From NCBI GenBank assembly GCA_019454045.1, contig SKCR01007559.1:1-64000 (forward strand): a stretch of DNA of 64,000 nt, given 5' to 3'. The notes beneath the pieces are model-generated. The model searched no databases, had not been told where the DNA came from, and saw nothing but the letters and a program-made list of their open reading frames with translations. The first letter of the stretch is position 1, and each line of letters starts with the position of its first letter. Made by a program: the position numbers and the translations under genes. This stretch comes from Zanthoxylum bungeanum. Taxonomy: Eukaryota > Streptophyta > Magnoliopsida > Sapindales > Rutaceae. Positions 38,453 through 48,054 of this stretch are shown one piece after another.

Positions 38453-39099
38453 GCATACAGACTCAGCAAATTCAGGAAAAAAAAAATTTATACTCTCAAT
38501 TTGAGAGAAATTGTCCCTAGACCCGTATAGACTCCAACCTCTCACTTTAGAAAAGGGTTCTTAAATTTCGTATTTTGAAAGGAGTTCTTAATTTCGTTAG
38601 TCTCATACAACCTAATCATTTTATAAATTCCACTTCACTCACAATACAAAATGAAATTGGATTCTGTTTCGGAGTACTATAGTTGAAATTCAATATAAAA
38701 TAATTATGTTAAAATCTTCCTCGATATACTCTAATTAGAACTTTCAACTTTGATAATTCTCAAACTCTCGACTTAAAAAATGAGATAAGAAAGTATTCAC
38801 TGCCCAATAAATTTGTATTAAACTATAACTTCATTCATTGTTTTGATATTATGTTTCAGTTATTTAATTAATGTCATTTAGAAAGTAGCTTAATATGTAG
38901 TTTGTTATACAGTTGTAATAAATTTTTTTAGAAACGTTGGAAATCCCACGGCCAAATCACTCGACTCATTTTTAAGCAAAATATATAAAAATTCACAGCT
39001 GTCCCAGACTCTTTCAAGAAATGTATTCATTAAACTCAAACTCAGGAGCAAGACTTAAATTCGATGTTGTGTTTTTTTGGGTAAATTGTGATTGAAAAT
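38453..39099. other. Intergenic AT-rich DNA
   Basis: No gene, repeat array or mobile-element end is visible to me here. Confidence 0.4.
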
Positions 39100-39298
39100 T
39101 GTTAAGGAAATATTATTATGGAACCTATATTGAGGAAATATTATCTCTTTATTATGGAATTAATATTCAAGATAGAATTCTTAATATCCTTAAGATGTGT
39201 GATTTTATTATATTTCCTTATCATATGAAGATTTCTTATATTCATTAGTATTGTATATAATTATATGATTCCTTTCCTATTTTGATTTTTTATGTGTA
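39100..39298 (+). mobile_element. Diverged solo copy of the neighbouring TRIM LTR
   Basis: It starts TGTTAAGGAAATATTATTATGGAA and follows the TRIM LTR at 39570-39796 almost throughout: ATGGAAT...ATATTCAAGATAGAATTC, then GATTTTATTATATTTCC, then CCTTTCCTATTTTGATTTT. It is older than the pair at 39570-40692 and lacks the last 30 bases or so. Confidence 0.6.
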
Positions 39299-39569
39299 AC
39301 GACCCTATATATTTTAGTTCGATTAGCGACGCATGAGATTTTTCTTTCCGGGCCAGTAAATAATTTTCGGGATTGATTTAGAAATAACGAGCAATCATTT
39401 AATTCCAAGCTAAATTATTATTGGATTTCTTCCGAGCCCAACAACAAATTAAAAAGAAGAGAAAGATAGAAGCCCAAGCCCAATAATCCCAATACCTAGA
39501 TTTTTCTAGAAAAGCATGGGTTAAGTTAATGGTAAAATATATAAGAAGAACACTAATTTTTTTCATTTC
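39299..39569 (+). mobile_element. Gypsy-LTR-like start, split by the TRIM
   Basis: TGTGTAACGACCCTATATAT at 39291-39310 resembles the TGTAACGACCC start common in plant gypsy LTRs. The sequence probably continues after the TRIM at 40693. Boundaries are uncertain. Confidence 0.4.
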
Positions 39570-39796
39570 CGTTAAGTAATATGGAATCAATATCCAAAAT
39601 AGAATTCCTAGTATCATTAGGATTCATGGTTTTATTATATATTTCCCTATTAGATAAAGATTTCCTATATTCATTATTATTATTCATTACTATAGGATTA
39701 CTTTTCTATTTTGGTTTTCTATGTAGCCTATATAAAGGCCTCTACCATTGTAAATTCATATAGAGTGAATTCAAGACTTTCTTTCATTATCTAACA

Positions 39797-39807
39797 TGGT
39801 ATCAGAT
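39797..39807 (+). other. Primer binding site of the TRIM
   Basis: TGGTATCAGAT immediately follows the left LTR and matches the initiator-Met primer site for ten bases. Confidence 0.8.
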
Positions 39808-39984
39808 ATCAGGTTCTCCTTTTTCTAGTTTCACTCTCTCTGATTCTCATCGGCGCGTGGGGGATTACGGCTACCATAATTGTGTGACCCTCACGCGCCC
39901 CCCGTTGCTAACCACCACGTTGCTTTTCCTATGCGCCACCCCTTCACTCTTATTTCTGGTTTTTCTATTTTCTTTCGTGTTTTC

Positions 39985-40372
39985 AACTCTCTTTCGGGAT
40001 TTCGCTCCCTCTCCGGCTTCGGCACTCTTTTGGGATTTCGCTCCCTCTTTGACTTCGGCACTCTCAGGCTTCGGCTCTCTTTCGGGATTTCTCTCCCTCT
40101 CTAGTTTCGGCACTCTCGGGCTTTGGCTCTCTTTCAGGATTTCGCTCCCTCTCTGGCTTCGGCACTCTCGGGCTTCGGCTCTCTTTCGGGATTTCGCTCC
40201 CTCTCTAACTTTGGCACTCTCGGGCTACGGCTCTCTTTCGGGATTTCACTCCCTTTTCGGCTTCGACATCCTCTTGGGCTTCAGCTCCCCCTTCGGGCTT
40301 CGTAGGTTAAAGCTCTCAGGCTTCGGCATCCTCTTGGGCTTCGGCTCCCTCTTCGGGCTTCGTAGGTTAAAG
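39985..40372 (+). repeat. C/T-rich minisatellite inside the TRIM
   Basis: Imperfect units of about 50-57 bp repeat the elements TTTCGGGATTTCGCTCCC, TCTGGCTTCGGCACTCT and CGGGCTTCGGCTCTC. At the end a 59-bp unit with GGGCTTCGTAGGTTAAAGCTC occurs twice (near 40293 and 40352). The repeat leaves several frames open at once, which explains the long frames at 39857-40471 and elsewhere; none shows a domain. Confidence 0.8.
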
Positions 40373-40692
40373 CTCATCCATTATCTCAAGGTTTCCGGCC
40401 TCCAAGTTTCAAGATTTTTAGTTTCAAAGCCCCGCTTTCCGATTTCAAGATGCAACCTCAAGCAATGTTAAGTAATATGGAATCAATATCCAAAATAGAA
40501 TTCCTAGTATCATTAGGATTCATGGTTTTATTATATATTTCCCTATTAGATAAAGATTTCCTATATTCATTATTATTATTCATTAATATAGGATTTCTTT
40601 TCTATTTTGGTTTTCTATGTAGCCTATATAAAGGCCCCTACCATTGTAAATTCATATAGAGTGAATTCAAGACTTTCTTTCATTATCTAACA

Positions 40693-42300
40693 CTTCTTAT
40701 TACTAACGTGAATAGAGGAAGAGGGGAGAAAGAGAGCAAGTGTGTTATCTTAGCAAAAATCAAGCTTATCAAGGGTTAATCCACCAAGATAAACCCTAAA
40801 GAGAAGAAATAAGAGATTAAGGTGCTTTGTTAAGGAAAAAGAGACATTGTAGTAAGGTAAGGGTTCTTAACCCAAATTTTAATAAATTGCATTTTAGTAA
40901 TTGGATGATTGTGGTGTATTGTTGGGTTAATGAGAATGTAGTTTGGGTGATCTTGTGTGAAGGAATTGATGCATGTGGGGTGTTCATGTCTTATTTCCTT
41001 TAATTGAACTAATAAGAATGAATGATAATTTTGGAAGAAGATGAAGTGTTGATGAGTATTATTTGATGGTATATAATGTATAAGGTTGTAGTGTTGAAAT
41101 AAAATGGGATATTGGGGATGATCATGGGTAAAGCTATCTGTCTTTGGAGCCAATGTCATGTCGCGACGCGCCACGCTCGTGTCGCAACACAGACGAGGCA
41201 GAAAGGGGCATTTGTATAACACGGCCGCGAGCTTGCGTGCGTCGCGATGCGAACAAGGAAGAGAGGTAGGTGAATTACACGGGCGCGTCGCGATGCGAAT
41301 GGGACCAGGTCGTGACGCTACGACCAAAAACCATAAAACTTTTTTAGAGATGCGATGCATAACCAAGAATCTAAATTTATGATTCATATTTCATTTAAGT
41401 AATTGAAATGTTCTAAGGGGGTGATCTAATTAGATTAAGGAATTTTACGTGATTACGAATCGTATTTTATAACTGATGATTCTAACTCTATGTATCCTTT
41501 TTAGATACTCATCAGGAGCCACGCTCGCCCTCAGCGACGTAAAGGGAACTTAATTGGACTTCAAATATGTGAGTGGAGATTTATTTTCTTACAGATTGAT
41601 TTTATGATTACTTGTTTCAGATTAAAATCTATTTCAAGACTTATTTTTTAAATTTTTAGGGCGTTAGCCATATCTAATTATCAGTTACATGTTAAATGAG
41701 ATTTGATTTGAAAGTTTTAATGTTTATCAATAATAGTTTTATGTTTTTCGAGGCATGGGGGAAAAACTCACCTCAGCTCTTACTTATGGAATTGACGGAC
41801 AGAGACCGTGTGCACACGTAGTTCAGGGCTAGGGGGACAGCAATACGTAACGCCCCTAGACACTAGTTTCAGAACTTGGAGGGTAGCATAGATCTGCAAC
41901 CCCAGTTCTAGTTTGTGGCTTGGGGGACGGCGATATGTAACGCCCCAAGACCACCAGATTCAGGGACAAGAGTGGCATTTTTTGGGGAACGCCGAGACAT
42001 AATGCCCCAAAGTCATGGATTTACACTTCTGGCTCCAGTTAGGCGTGTGGGGGGACAGCGATATGTAACGCCCCCATGCGTCAAGTTTTTCTACAGCAGC
42101 AGAGCTATTTCTTTCACAGGAAATTTTCAGAAAATGATTTCTAGTTTTAAAGAAAAAGAACCAGTTTCAAGGAAAGTTTTCAGAAAAGCTTTAAGTATAA
42201 TTAGTTTCATATAACGTTTAATCCAGTTTCTTATTTTGTAGCTCCACTCACAGAGATCCTCTGGACTCACCCCACCACTTCCCAGTTCTTTTCAGTATAC
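40693..42300. mobile_element. Gypsy-LTR-like DNA, no coding
   Basis: The stretch resembles the transcribed part of a gypsy LTR: a purine-rich stretch at 40720-40860, CpG-rich GTCGCGACGCG sequence at 41158-41310 and a run of GGGG...CCCC repeats at 41832-42076. The 185-residue minus-strand frame at 40830-41387 has no domain. There is no visible gag or pol. It ends before the RPL7A pseudogene. Confidence 0.4.
41832..42076. repeat. Four spaced GGGGGACAGCGATATGTAACGCCCC-type palindromic repeats
   Basis: Copies lie at 41832-41857, 41922-41947, 41984-42009 and about 42050-42076. Each starts with four to six G, has a GACRGCRATAYGTAACG-like core and ends with four or five C, so each could form a stem. 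Spacing is about 90, 62 and 65 bp. A weaker variant (GGAGGGTAGC...GCAACCCC) lies near 41878-41903. Confidence 0.75.
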
Positions 42301-42407
42301 TTCTATTGGTGAGCCATGTGCCGTTTTTGGAGACCCAGTTCGAAGACAAGTGTTACACTGCAGTCACTAGTTGTCGGGTCCATCAATCCAGAGCTATATT
42401 CATATAG

Positions 42408-42712
42408 AATGTAATATGGCTTGAACCATGTGACATACCTAATCAAACAGAACAAGGCACAAATGGTTGTCATTGCTCTTGATGTGGAACCAATCGAGTT
42501 GGTTGGTTTGCTCCCTGTCATGTGCACGAAAGATGGAGATCCCATACTGCATTGTCAAAGGAAAATCAAGTTTGGGATCAATTGTCCAGAAGAAGACTGC
42601 TTAAGTCGTGTTGGACAGCAGTTAAGAACGAGATAAGTTGGAGTTCAGCAAGATCCTTGAGGCCATCAAGGCTAACTTCAAAGATAAGTACGATGAGTAC
42701 AGAAAGAAGTGA
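42408..42712 (+). pseudogene. RPL7A: Truncated RPL7A (eL8) retropseudogene
   Basis: The plus strand encodes [19 protein letters not shown] followed by [15 protein letters not shown] from 42412, then shifts frame. Near the end, another frame reads LEFSKILEAIKANFKDKYDE and stops after YRKK. These are the middle and C-terminal parts of cytosolic ribosomal protein L7a (eL8), which binds rRNA in the large subunit. The N-terminal half is missing, at least two frameshifts occur and no intron interrupts the segment. A run of A-rich sequence follows at 42818-42840. It is a 5'-truncated processed pseudogene. Confidence 0.85.
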
Positions 42713-43096
42713 CCTTGGATTTTGATTGATCAGTCTTAAGAAAGTCCTATATTTCCATGTAGTCACTTTGTTTTTAAAACATATTATGGTTTTTATTGAA
42801 CTTATAAAGCTAGTAAAGCAAAAAAAATAAAAAAATAAATTCAAGGGAGTGAGTTATTAATGTGGTACTGGTGACAAGGCATTTCATTGTTTAGTTTCAA
42901 GGAGTTCTTCATGAAAAAAAAAGTTTCAAAGCAAAGAAACATATAGAGAAAGAGCTCTTCAAAGCCACAACTATATTTGCAAAATGGAGGAAAATATGAC
43001 ATTATTAACTGTACAACAATATAAACTGTTTACATTGACCAGCAGTCAAGAATATTGCATATAAAGGGTAATGGTGAGATCAGAATGCCGAATCCT

Positions 43097-44196
43097 CTAG
43101 AGATTCCAGTGTTGTGCAAACTCTTCAGGCAGCCATCCCAAACCCCCTTCATATTCAACTGCTTGCAGTGTTCCATCTTCTTTGAATGCAATACTTTGAA
43201 TTGGAAGTTCAGAAAAAAACTCATCAACATCAAATTTAATAGCATCAGGCAATGACTCCATCTCCCCTTCGGATTCCATAATTTGGATAATGCTGTTGGA
43301 GCAGGGAAACTCAGTTGGGTGGTTTTGTTGAACCAACATCGTTTCTTCATCAGCCCCTCTTAATTGAACGCCCTCATCACCAGGTTCCTCTGTGCAATCA
43401 GGCTCTAGAATTTGTTCCAGTCTGGATGAAAAATTTTCAACATCAAATGGACCAGAATCTTCAGGAAATGACTCTACTATCTCCCCTTCGGATGCCACTG
43501 TTTGCTGAGTGAAAACTGCTTCATGTTCTATCCTTAAGCGCTTATTCTGGAAGCGCACATCATCCTGATCAGTATTGCTGTTAGGGCTTGCTACTTCTTT
43601 CAGTTTTCTCTTTCTACAATAAGCTCTCTTTTGGAGACTGTCTCCTCACCAGCTTGTTTGATCTTCCTCCTCGGCTTCTTACCCAAATTGCCCTTCTCAT
43701 TATCCTGTTCTGATTCCTTGTTTTTGATGCAACAGACAACTAAATCAACTGCTTCATTCGAATGTTGCCCCAACAATGATGAATTGAAAGTAAATTCAAG
43801 CATGATCCATCGCCCATGTTGTTTAGGGTTCGTCTTATTTTCATACCGAAACCTTTTCCTAAACCCTAAAATCAGATTAGACGACCCACTAGCAAGAACT
43901 GGTTTGGAGCCATCCTCACCCTCCCACACACCAGAAGCGATCCTTCGGTTGAATCTTGAAGGAGAGAGTCTCTTCAACTGAGTGAAAAAATAAAGAGATT
44001 TATCATCACGTAAATCATTGCCTCCACAGATGTTCCAAATATCCCAGGGCTCATCAAAGCCATAAAGATCCCAGTCTCTCACAGGACAATCATCACCATC
44101 TTCATAGAGAACAGGATTTTGAGTAATCTTGTTTAAGAGGTAGTATTCCAACAGTTCTTGTTCTGTTGGAAGGAATCTGTAACCAACTTTAGGCAT
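43097..44196 (-). pseudogene. NAC-domain transcription factor gene, intronless, with a frameshift
   Basis: The ATG at 44196 opens 198 codons covering the NAC DNA-binding domain. Subdomain A is GYRFLPTEQELLEYYLLNKI (residues 5-24), B is DWDLYGFDEPWDIW, C includes LYFFTQLKRL and RIASGVWEG, D includes GFRKRFRYENKTNPKQHGRW, and E includes DLVVCCIKNK. A basic KKPRRKIK follows. The frame stops at 43600-43602. A second frame, open from about 43629, continues KLKEVASPNSNTDQDD and runs to a TAG at 43097-43099. It supplies a 150-residue acidic tail typical of a NAC activation domain, ending EEFAQHWNL. One extra base, for example in the T run at 43604-43607, would join them into about 365 residues. Either the gene is broken in this genome or the assembly has an error. 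Most NAC genes have introns inside the domain; this one has none. Confidence 0.85.
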
Positions 44197-44396
44197 TTTG
44201 CGGCAAAGAAATCAGAAAGCAAGATGGAAAAATGAAAGGATTAAAGATGGAATTAGGAAAATTGCTTGAAGAATGAATGAAGAAACAGAGGAGACAAAAA
44301 GCAGATTTTGTTTTCGTGGGAAGAAAACAGAATTTGGAAGCTCTTTCTTTAAGATTTAGGGAAAATGGGTTTTTTTTTTTTTTTGTTTTTTTTTTC

Positions 44397-44406
44397 GTAT
44401 ATAGCC
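44397..44406 (-). promoter_or_regulatory. TATA-like box of the NAC gene
   Basis: The minus strand reads GGCTATATACG about 200 bases upstream of the NAC ATG. It lies next to a T/G-rich run on the plus strand (44369-44395). Position and sequence suit a plant core promoter. Confidence 0.45.
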
Positions 44407-44419
44407 GTTTGATATCCAA

Positions 44420-45881
44420 AATAAATTTGGGTTTTCGGAAAGTGGGTATTTGTTTGCGAGCAAAGTTGAATTGAATTTTAGGCGCCAGCTAGCTACTAGC
44501 TGTTAATTGGCTGTGATACTTCAGGGTTAGGGTTAGGGCGCGGGAGGCAGAGAGAGAGTAAGTAGTGTTATAGCCGTTGAATGTATTCTTGGGAAATTAT
44601 GTTGCGTTAAGGAGCACGTGACGTGCACGTGTGTTGGTGGGGTGTTCGTGAAAATAATATTTTAATTTCTCTAAATATATTAAAAACGTGTTCGAATTTT
44701 GAATAATAATACTAATTAGTTTCTGAGTAATGATGAAGAGCAGAGCGTCTTTCAGTTTATGGGTAGTAATTACTAATTAATTCTCTTCCTCTGTAATTAA
44801 TGGGTCCACTATTGCTTGCCCTAATCGTCGACTTTTGCATTGCACTCTGGCCTCTGGGTTCAATTTTTCATCAGTCTTGCCAGGTATTTTTGAATTTAAT
44901 TTTATATAATTAAATAAATTCTTAGCAATTGAATTTCAGGTTTCTACTTTCAAAATTCTAAACACTGGTTTCTTTTGAACGCATGATTGATGAGTTGAAT
45001 TTAGTATTGAAAATTAATTTATACTCATTGCGTTGATTGGTCGACATGAAGATGGTGAGATGAATGAGGAAAAAGAAGAGAGAGGCGTAACGGATATGCT
45101 TTGTGGTTTTTTCCATTTTGTGAATGTTGATTGAAGCCTAAATTTTGTGAATGTTGCTTCTGCCGTTGTCAGTATGCTTTGTGCTTTTTGCTATTTTAGT
45201 GCTAATTGGATGTAGGATAATGTGGTGAAAAGTATTGTTTTTAAAATGCATAGCACTCGATTTGGAGGTTTTAGGTCAATTTGGAGATTTCCGATTATGG
45301 TGGAATTTGGATAAACTGATCCTGAGAAAATGTCGTTTGAGTGTTAGGGAAGGTTTCTAGATTGTTAATTTGATGAGAAACTAACAAGAGTTGAAGAAAT
45401 TACGGTTTCTCTTTAATTCCCTTTTTAAAGTTAGGATTTATGTTTTGAAAATTTGGGACTTTGAAATTTATTGATAGAATAATTGATTTTGTAAAATTAG
45501 GGTTATGGTTAAGGTTAGGGTCTCAAAAATGGCATTCTTAAGATTAGGGATTCAAAATCAATACTGTGGATTTTTTCGTCGGAAATGGCGTAAAATGGCT
45601 AGAAAATGCCGGCCAGGCGACGCACCACCTAACCCAATATTTGGGGCCAATCTTGGCGGCCCGATGCTACAAGGCGAAAATGCTGCCCCTATGCAGCGCT
45701 AGGCTCTGCATTTTTAAACAATTGCTTGTAATATTTTCTTCATTATAAAAAAAATTTGCCTTCGTGCATGAGACAGTGGATATCAGTAGTGCAGTAACAC
45801 ACTTACTGATTCATAGGAGCCACCTCTTTTTTGTCAAGCATGGATTTATATGTTAGGCTACGTGTTTTTGTGTGGCCTAAG
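44420..45881. other. Intergenic region upstream of the NAC gene
   Basis: No gene is convincing. A short GGGTTAGGGTTAGGG stretch at 44524-44538 is telomere-like but only two units long. CACGTG-type elements occur near 44614-44632. The part around 44940-45260 resembles 56600-57010 on the far side of element C. The frames at 45505-45748 show no domain. Confidence 0.4.
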
Positions 45882-46638
45882 CATAGTTTAAAAACTCCAT
45901 CTGAGGCGCGCCTCGAGGCGCCGCCTCGGCCGCCTTGCAGCTATGGCGCGTCGAGGCTGTCGCCTCAAACCGAGTTTTCAATAGGACCGCCTCAAAGGCC
46001 TGAGGCGGCCCGCCTCATGACGCCTCGAGTCGAGGCGGCTTGAGGCGGACGCCTCAACCCAAAAGCAGTGAAATCATTATTCTTAAAAGAAAATAAAAAA
46101 TAAATATAAGGAAACTGAAAGTAGGGACAAAAAGTCTCAACTTGAGCTTTTTTAGACTAAAAAGGTACAGAAAATCAAATTTTCAATTTTATTTTCCTCA
46201 CAGTATTGTTAACCATATTAACAGAGTAGCTGGACCTCGATGCTTGGCTGAAAACGACAAAATAATTATCATTAAAAAAATTATTCACTATTATATATAT
46301 TTATTAATTATAATTTATTATTAATAAATTTATTTATGATAGAATTATATATGATGATAACCTTTTGAAGGATGACACTTCATACCCACATTTTATGCAA
46401 TTGAACACAAATGATAGCCTATTCAGAGATTAGTGGTCATTTTATTTCATAAACTTATTTTATTATATTTCATTTTGTTTAATTTTGATAGATTCTTTTT
46501 TGTATTAGTTGTAGATTATTTATTGCTTTTAATTTTTTCGTGTTCGGATTGAGGCTGTCGCCTCGACCGCCTTGAGGCTGTCCGCCTCGCCTCACGCGAG
46601 GCACCGCCTCACACCGCACACCGAGTTTTCGAACCTTG
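45882..46638. mobile_element. hAT-type MITE 1 with GAGGCG subterminal arrays
   Basis: This 757-bp element is flanked by a perfect 8-bp duplication GGCCTAAG (45874-45881 and 46639-46646). Its ends, CATAGTTTAAAAACTC and GAGTTTTCGAACCTTG, are imperfect inverted repeats. Both subterminal regions (about 45900-46060 and 46545-46625) are packed with GAGGCG and its complement CGCCTC, while the centre is AT-rich. No transposase is present. An 8-bp duplication with CA...TG ends is the hAT superfamily pattern; subterminal motif clusters are typical hAT transposase-binding regions. Confidence 0.82.
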
Positions 46639-46936
46639 GGCCTAAGATATTGAAGAATGATGCCACTTGTCGGAATCTTTGTGCAAAAGAATTATACATG
46701 GGACCAACCTGAACTGATTGCATTATTGTCCCCTTCAGTCTGCTTGCATTAGATGCTTTGACATGAAATGTTTTTTCAGCATTTTAGAAATCTTGGTAAT
46801 TATGTTGGTGGAAGATTGTAGCGTTAGCCATCATGCCTACTGTTAATAGATCAATCAAGTTTGTGCTCAAAGCTACAATTAACCTTAGCAAGAGTTATTT
46901 TGTCATCTTCAATAGTTCAATTTCATATAAAAGACT

Positions 46937-48025
46937 TGTTGAAAAATGCTTATGAGTAAGCATTTTGAGGCACAATTTTAAGCATGGTCCACTGCGTGTT
47001 AGTGGTTGTTATTGAATGATTCGGATACTCCTCCGTGAGTAGTTCGAAATTGTATATTCATATGCTTAAATTGGTGCTTGGGTGAATGAGAAATTGTTGC
47101 TCAAAGTTCACCCATTGGTGTTGGAAAGTAAAGAGAAATGTGCTTGTCCCACATGGGAAAGCTATAAGAGAGAAAGTGTCTTTATATATGATTACTCATA
47201 TGTAGATGGGTAAGAGTTATAAGGATAAAGACCCTCTCTACGTGCGCGCGTGAGGGGTTGCAAATCAAAATCCAAACAGGCTTGGCTCGTGTGCACCCGT
47301 GCTTCCTGCGTACACGAATGTCGGACCAAAATTGTGTGGGCCCGGCCCAGCCAATTTTTGCTAGTCTCTTTGTTTTCCAAACCTTTTGAAGTATTCCATA
47401 AAAGTTAATTCCATTAATTAATTTGTTACTTCAATCGAAAGGTCCCTCATTAATATGATTAATGGTATACTTATCTTACTTTTTCTATAAAAAGGCATGT
47501 TGTATTTCGTTTTTAAGAATAGATACAATATACACAGCATACAACTTTCAGTTTTAAGGAAAAATTATTCTCGGTTTTCTTTGTTTGTTTGGGAAGAGTT
47601 CAAACACTTTTGTGGTTTGTTGGTAACGGGTTTGGTGGTGCCCATTCTCGTTCGTTTTCCGTTGTATCCTGGGAAACAATCGTCTCACGTTCTACTGCAC
47701 CTACGGTGGGGGACGAATTTGTTTTAAGGATATTATTGAAATCAACAAGCCTCAGAATAGTGAAGATTTGGGCTGATTTCAGGGTCCGCTCACCAAGGTC
47801 TGCCTCCGCTCGCCAGCCTCTGCCTCTGTTCACCAGGGTCTGCCTCTGCTCTCAGCGTCTGCCTCCACTCTCAGCGCCTGCCTCTGCTCTCAGGGTCTGC
47901 TGCGAGGATCTGCTCCGTGGGTCTGACGTGAGGGTCTGCCGAGAGGATCTGCTGGGCAGAAATTAAAGCCTAATTCGGATTTCCTTGTAACTACCCATCA
48001 TTGTATTTGTAATACTTGTATTACA
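46937..48025 (+). repeat. 5' LTR of element C
   Basis: It starts TGTTGAAAAATGCTTATG and ends TTGTATTACA. A TATA-like TATAAAAAGG lies near 47486, 15 bases before the shared GCATGTTGTATTTCG. Confidence 0.88.
47775..47965 (+). repeat. GTCTGCCTC tandem repeat in the element-C LTR
   Basis: About eight imperfect units of 15-24 bp built on TCTGCCTCYGCTCNCAG lie near the end of the LTR. The corresponding array in the 3' LTR (54400-54565) has a different unit number at its start, as expected from slippage after insertion. Confidence 0.75.
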
Positions 48026-48054
48026 GTCTTAAAACAAATTCCGACTCTGTGGAT

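Larger units (their letters stand above)
39570..40692 (+). mobile_element. TRIM retrotransposon (227-bp LTRs)
   Basis: The element is 1123 bp. The LTRs at 39570-39796 and 40466-40692 are 227 bp each, nearly identical, and both end ATTATCTAACA. A primer binding site TGGTATCAGAT directly follows the left LTR. The 669-bp internal region carries no gag or pol and consists largely of a C/T-rich tandem repeat. The left LTR starts CGTTAAG where the right starts TGTTAAG. I could not find an exact 5-bp target duplication (ATTTC on the left, CTTCT on the right). The size, short LTRs and absent coding are those of terminal-repeat retrotransposons in miniature. Confidence 0.85.

Noticed and set aside
38282..38545. 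Open frame rich in Ile, Arg, Phe and Asp
   Set aside because: Direct translation of the TCGGAT repeat.
39857..40471. 204-residue open frame in the TRIM interior
   Set aside because: It starts at a GTG, consists of translated minisatellite and runs into the 3' LTR. Other frames of the same stretch are open too.
40830..41387. 185-residue minus-strand open frame
   Set aside because: His/Pro/Asn-rich without any domain, lying in gypsy-LTR-like DNA. It looks like a chance opening.
44524..44538. Telomere-like GGGTTAGGGTTAGGG
   Set aside because: Only two units and without the plant TTTAGGG register; too short to call an interstitial telomere.
45840..46700. Short coding frame apparently disrupted by hAT MITE 1
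   Set aside because: Removing the MITE and one duplication leaves a frame of about 40 codons from the ATG at 45840, but it matches no family I know and is too short to support.
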